DNA of 64,000 nt, taken from assembly GCA_016702545.1 (NCBI GenBank), contig JADJDT010000006.1, forward strand, positions 248,001-312,000, read 5' to 3'. The DNA comes from Pseudomonadota bacterium (GTDB lineage: Bacteria > Myxococcota_A > Polyangia > GCA-2747355). The notes beneath the pieces were generated by a model that saw only the letters and a list, made by a program, of their open reading frames with translations, was not told the origin of the DNA and made no database searches. Of the stretch, positions 60,230 through 64,000 are shown piece after piece. The position numbers were made by a program, and so were the translations under genes. The first letter of the stretch is position 1, and every line of letters starts with the position of its first letter.

Positions 60230-60799
60230 TCAGACCTCGCCCCACCAGGCGCCGAGCTCCAGCTCGATCGCGTCAAAGGGCTCGGCGCGCACGGTGGCGC
60301 TGCCAGCGTGGCTCGCCACGAGCAGCCAGCCGCCCTCGGTGCGGCGCAATATCTCGAGCGTGCGCTGCACGGGGTCGATCAGCCAGGCGTGGGCCACGCG
60401 CTCGCGCGCGTAGATCGGCAGCTTGAGCACGCGGTCGCGACGAGCAGTCGAGGGCGACAGGACCTCGCAGATCCAATCGGGGGCCAACTCGAGGGCCGGG
60501 GTGTCCGGCCAGGCCGGCAGCCGCTCGCGCCGCCACCCGGCCACGTCGGGGACCAGCACATCGCCGCCCACATGAAGCTCGGGCTCGTCGATGATCCACC
60601 AGCCCCCGGGCCCTCCGCGGCCGCGGTTGAACGGTCCGAAGAGATCGCCGATGAGACCCGAGGCGGTCAGGGCATGGCGCGACGCCGGACGTGGACTGGT
60701 GTGCAGCTCGCCACCCACGAGCTCGGCCACGAGGTGATCGGGCACCTGGCGCAGGTCGTCGTAGGTGGCGAAGCGCTTGTCCTCAGCGGCAGAACCCAT
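60230..60799 (-). CDS. Uma2-family (DUF820) putative endonuclease
   Basis: 189 residues from ATG 60799. Uma2/DUF820 signature: ATYDDLRQVPDHLVAELVGGELHTSPRPA, then DVLVPDVAGWRRERLP and PDWICEVLSPSTARRDRVLKLPIYARERVAHAWLIDP, giving the PD-(D/E)xK-like Asp, Glu-Val-Leu-Ser and Lys. Family members are often in repeated copies in cyanobacteria and Deltaproteobacteria; the biological role is unclear. It sits among restriction-type genes. Confidence 0.9.
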   Translation of the reverse strand: MGSAAEDKRFATYDDLRQVPDHLVAELVGGELHTSPRPASRHALTASGLIGDLFGPFNRGRGGPGGWWIIDEPELHVGGDVLVPDVAGWRRERLPAWPDTPALELAPDWICEVLSPSTARRDRVLKLPIYARERVAHAWLIDPVQRTLEILRRTEGGWLLVASHAGSATVRAEPFDAIELELGAWWGEV

Positions 60800-60860
60800 G
60801 AAGTCACCGTTACCATGGCCGCTCACGGGCGGCCACAACGCGCCACGGGACAGGGGGCAG

Positions 60861-60906
60861 CCCAAGGAAGGGTACATGCCCAACGAAGGGTACCCGCCCA
60901 ACGAAC
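60861..60906. repeat. Short tandem repeat CCCAACGAAGGGTAC
   Basis: Three adjacent imperfect units (GCCCAAGGAAGGGTACAT, GCCCAACGAAGGGTACCC, GCCCAACGAACG) upstream of the Uma2 gene. No function is evident. The 519-bp gap 60800-61318 otherwise holds only the inverted repeat at 60999 and no gene. Confidence 0.7.
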
Positions 60907-60998
60907 GTGGCCTGGCAGCGCCTGCCCACCGCCTGCCTGGCACGGCTTGTTCACGCCCGCCGACGCCTGCTTCGGCCGCGCCCCCGCCGTGCTCGCCG

Positions 60999-61055
60999 CT
61001 AGCACTACTGTGTCGGATTTCGGACCGAGGGAGAGATCCGACACAGTAGTGCTAG
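60999..61055. repeat. 20-bp perfect inverted repeat ending in CTAG
   Basis: CTAGCACTACTGTGTCGGAT at 60999-61018 and its exact inverted copy at 61036-61055, separated by 17 bases. The outer CTAG recalls the multi-hairpin elements, but the arms are unrelated. It may be a solo terminal-repeat pair of a miniature transposon, or a terminator/regulatory hairpin in the divergent region between Uma2 and DUF4914. Confidence 0.88.
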
Positions 61056-61318
61056 GAAACGCGTCCTCGACGCTGCCTGCGCCACGCATCCCGAACGCTT
61101 CGTGTGCCGCCCACCGATAGCCGGCAGGCCGCCCACCGAGGTTCGGATTCACAAGCCAGCGACCGCGGCCCCGCTGACCACGAACAACGACCTGCAGCCT
61201 CCTCAATGCGCCCACGAGCCGTCTCACTATCGTTGACGCTACCCAGGGGCGCGACGTTGTCTGTGCTTCGTGGTCAGCTAGAATCCCGGCGCAAGAACTC
61301 AAGGGAGGATTCGTGGAG

Positions 61319-63221
61319 ATGGATACGTCAAGCGAAACGCACACCGTCGACTTGCCGCAACTGCTGGAACGCCTTCGGTTGCCCGAGGATGCCCATGCTG
61401 TGTTGTTGCGTGCACCGAGCGTCCGGTGGTTCGACACGTTGGATGAGCTGCTCGAGGTGGCCGTCGGGGGCTGAGTCGCCCGAGATGACCGTGCGCTTCG
61501 ATCTGCCGGGTGGGCGCTCCGTGGCCGAGGCGCGCGTGATGCGCCTGCGCAACGGCATCAATGTTCAGTACCCGGAGCCCTACATGCGCCGTCGGGATCC
61601 GGATTGCATGTTCATCGCCGACGACGCCCCGACGAACAAGGTGCGGTTCCGCGATCGCTTCGGTTATGAGTTTGCTGTGTTGCGCGCAGCGACACTCGAC
61701 TGGCTCGGGCAACAACCGCTCGCCGCCTTCGCGTTCAAGGCCGGCCATCGGTCGGTGGGGCTGGACAGCATCGCGATCGTCCCGGCCAACTGCGGGTTCT
61801 TTGGCGCGGGCCTCGCGATGCTCCAAGGGATCAGTTCCCGAGACCAGCTGGACGCTTTCGATTGCCAGAGCGTGCTCTACGTCGCCCCGCCCTTTCGCCA
61901 TACCCACTTCGCCGGCAAACAGGTGGTAGTGCACGACCGTGCGGGCGACCTGCATGAGATGTTCGCCTATAACCTCTACCCCGGTCCGAGCGCGAAGAAG
62001 GGCGTCTACGGCGTGCCGATCAACCGAGGGGAGAAGGAGGGCTGGATCACGGCTCACTGCTCCGCCGTGCAGGTGGTTACGCCCTACGACAACGTGGTCA
62101 CCTTCATGCACGAGGGTGCGAGCGGCGGTGGCAAGAGCGAGATGTTGGAGATGATCCACCGTGAACCGGATGGACGTCTGCTGCTCGGCGAAAACGTGCT
62201 CAGTGGTGAACGCCGGTACCTGGAGATTCCGCGCGCCTGCCAGCTGCGGCCGGTGACCGACGACATGGCGATGTGTCACCCGTCGATTCAGGGCGAGGAT
62301 GGACGCCTGACGCTCCTGGATGCTGAGAGCGCCTGGTTCGTACGGGTCAACCACATCGATCAGTACGGCGTCGATCCGGTGTTGGAGAAGCTCACGGCCC
62401 AGCCAACGCGGCCGCTGCTCTTCCTCAGCATCGACGTGGTACCTGGCAGCCGTGGTCTGATCTTCGAGCACCAGGAGGACGAGCCTGGCAAGCGCTGCCC
62501 CAATCCGCGCGTCATCCTGCCGCGCGAGATCATGCCCGGTGTCGTGGACGAGCCGGTGACCGTGGATATCCGCAGCTTCGGCGTGCGGACGCCGCCCTGT
62601 ACCCGTGAGCGGCCGAGCTACGGCATTCTGGGTGTCACCCAATTAATGCCGCCCGCGTTGGCCTGGTTGTGGCGTCTGGCGGCCCCGCGCGGCTACGCCA
62701 ACCCGAGCATCGTCGAATCCGAGGGGATGAGCAGCGAGGGCGTCGGCTCATATTGGCCCTTCGCCACTGGACGGCGCGTCGATCAAGCGAACCTGTTGCT
62801 GAGCCAGATCGTGCGCACACCCAAGACCCGCTACATCCTTTGTCCCAACCAGCATGTCGGAGCATGGAAGACCGGCTTCATGCCGCAGTGGATCGCGCGC
62901 GAGTATTTCACCCGCCGTGGAAACGCCAAGTTCCAGCCGGGGCAGGTCGTGCCCGCGCGCTGCGCGTTGCTGGGCTACTCGCTGAGCCAGGTTCACGTCG
63001 AGGGTCGCGCGGTCCCCCCTCCCTTCCTGCAGGTCGAGCTCCAGCGCGAGGTCGGGGAAAGCGCCTATGACGAGGGGGCAGAGCTGCTGCAGGCCTTCTT
63101 CCGCCAGCAGCTGGAGCTCTATCTCGAGGCGGATCTGCTGCCGCTCGGGCGCAAGATCATCGAGTGCTGCCTCGAACGTGGCGCCGCCGACGACTACGCT
63201 CGCTTGATCGAACAGAAGTGA
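61319..63221 (+). CDS. DUF4914 family protein with P-loop, frameshifted near its start
   Basis: The body (frame ending at 63221) is DUF4914: ARVMRLRNGINVQYPEPYMRRRDPDCMFIADDAP, and a kinase/PEPCK-like P-loop HEGASGGGKSEMLEMIH (P-loop at about residues 265-272). The N-terminus lies in another frame from ATG 61319 (or GTG 61313, site AAGGGAGG): VDLPQLLERLRLPEDAHAV, then LDELLEVAVGG followed by TGA at 61472. Deleting the T at 61472 joins the halves as VGGESPEMTVRFDLPGG, giving about 633 residues. Function is unknown; an ATP-using enzyme is inferred. Nearest downstream is a lipoprotein gene on the other strand. Confidence 0.82.
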
Positions 63222-63264
63222 CGCGGCCTTCGCGAGGCTCCGTCAGAAACCCGATGCAGTAGAG

Positions 63265-63307
63265 CTAGTCCGAAAACGAGCGCGGGACGCGCTTGTTCTG
63301 GGGCTAG
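63265..63307. repeat. 43-bp CTAG hairpin, solo copy of the multi-hairpin family
   Basis: CTAGTCCGAAAACGAGCGCG-GGA-CGCGCTTGTTCTGGGGCTAG. It has the same length and consensus as the first hairpin of the elements at 30848 and 48506. It lies between the converging ends of the DUF4914 and lipoprotein genes, and its last CTAG holds the lipoprotein stop codon. Confidence 0.87.
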
Positions 63308-63843
63308 TCGCGGGAGGCAGGAGCCAGCGCCTGTGCGCGGCGCAGGATCTCTCGGGCCTGCCCTGGGTCGGCCGTCGTGATTTGCAGGACGTAGGCCGTG
63401 TCGGCGCTCAGCACCTTGAGCTCGGCACCGGCTACGGCGAGCGGATCGTGCGCGCTGCGGGTCGGGTCCGGGGCGCCCATCTGACAGCGCGCGACGCGCG
63501 CGATCCAGGCGCGGCTCGTGTCTCGCTGCGCCCGCAGGTAGATTTCGGCGCCGTCGAGCTGCCACAACATCTGCTTGCCGCGACGCTCCTCGAGCTTGCG
63601 CACGGCCACGATGTTCTCGCGGGCGAGCAGCGGCGTGGCGCGCTCGTGCTCCGCTAGGCCGGCGCAGGCCGCCGCGGTCTTGGGTCCCGTCGGCCGTTGT
63701 GGCTCAGGAACGCCCGTGGCTGCGGTGCATGCCAAGAGCACGCTCGCTCCGCCCACCGCCGATCGCAGCCCACCCCATGGCCTGCTGCCAAGCCGACCCC
63801 ATCTCCCTCGCGAATCCCGTGTCCCTCGCGAATCCCTGGTCAT
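63304..63843 (-). CDS. Putative lipoprotein, unknown
   Basis: 179 residues from ATG 63843. A long basic N-region contains a repeated TRDSRG-type motif (15-base direct repeats at 63804-63818 and 63822-63836), then a lipobox-like VGGASVLLAC near residue 39. The mature part (ENIVAVRKLEERRGKQMLWQLDGAEIYLRAQRD) is not recognised. A shorter start may be used. The stop codon TAG overlaps the 43-bp hairpin repeat. Confidence 0.65.
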   Translation of the reverse strand: MTRDSRGTRDSRGRWGRLGSRPWGGLRSAVGGASVLLACTAATGVPEPQRPTGPKTAAACAGLAEHERATPLLARENIVAVRKLEERRGKQMLWQLDGAEIYLRAQRDTSRAWIARVARCQMGAPDPTRSAHDPLAVAGAELKVLSADTAYVLQITTADPGQAREILRRAQALAPASRD

Positions 63844-63954
63844 TGAGACGCCTCCTCTCGCTGTGGTAGATGCCTGCAGGCGAATCTGCGTTGCTCAGAT
63901 GCGCCGGGCAATGGGCACAAGTACCCAATCGCGCCGAAACAGCAGAAGGGACGT

Positions 63955-64000
63955 ATGAGCCCGACGCGGGTGATGATCGTCGAGGACCAGACGGTGTTCC
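63955..64000 (+). CDS. Response regulator, start only
   Basis: ATG at 63955 after AGAAGGGACGT. The visible MSPTRVMIVEDQTVF is the first strand and acidic pair of a receiver domain, as in NarL/FixJ-type regulators. Cut by the window edge. Confidence 0.72.
   Translation, partial: MSPTRVMIVEDQTVF

Noticed and set aside
1..64000. tRNA or rRNA genes, riboswitches, phage att sites
   Set aside because: None could be recognised by eye; a covariance-model scan would be needed to exclude them.

Overview
The window is very G+C-rich, gene-dense DNA. Its gene content points to Myxococcota or a related former-Deltaproteobacteria lineage: a Ser/Thr kinase joined to PEGA domains, many FHA proteins, an FHA-CpaF fusion ATPase, a response regulator fused to J and TPR regions, and a DUF2760/Hsp70 locus. 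This is inference from gene families; no rRNA or tRNA gene was seen.

Layout. 0-11 kb: start of pilC, gshB, a pterin dehydratase, an outer-membrane-like protein, a lipoprotein, rsfS-rlmH, a type III export gate protein (SctV/FlhA family), a giant response regulator and a glutathione transferase. 11-17 kb: accessory zone with two toxin-antitoxin pairs, repeats and decayed transposase DNA, ending in trmL. 17-24 kb: two Hsp70-like genes, a GMC oxidoreductase and DUF2760. 24-30.5 kb: a HelD-like helicase diverging from a five-gene operon laid out like lcrG-lcrV-lcrH-yopB-yopD (tip, chaperone and pore proteins of a type III translocon). 30.5-37 kb: ccmC/ccmD, the kinase/PEGA locus, a glycoside hydrolase and a secreted protein. 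37-44 kb: a partial Tad pilus locus (pilin, prepilin peptidase, secretin, FHA-CpaF ATPase, FHA-TPR protein). 44-56 kb: a phospholipase C-like protein, a zinc-ribbon/FHA protein, a C45 acyltransferase-like protein and an RND efflux pair. 56-64 kb: an IS256 remnant, a broken mcrBC locus, Uma2, a frameshifted DUF4914 gene, a lipoprotein and the start of a response regulator.

Themes. (1) Contact-dependent machinery: a type III gate, an Lcr/Yop-like translocon operon and Tad genes occur together, which fits a host- or prey-interacting bacterium; most other apparatus genes are not in the window. (2) An apparently uncatalogued family of CTAG-bounded multi-hairpin elements, at 30848-31030, 48506-48734 and as a single 43-bp hairpin at 63265-63307. 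One stem is conserved in sequence and the next differs in sequence but stays fully paired. With a separate 160-bp palindrome at 44011-44170, these repeats sit at gene ends and in three cases overlap the stop codon. (3) Five genes look interrupted (outer-membrane protein, kinase/PEGA, 46-kb membrane protein, mcrC, DUF4914). This could be true decay or consensus error and needs reads to settle.
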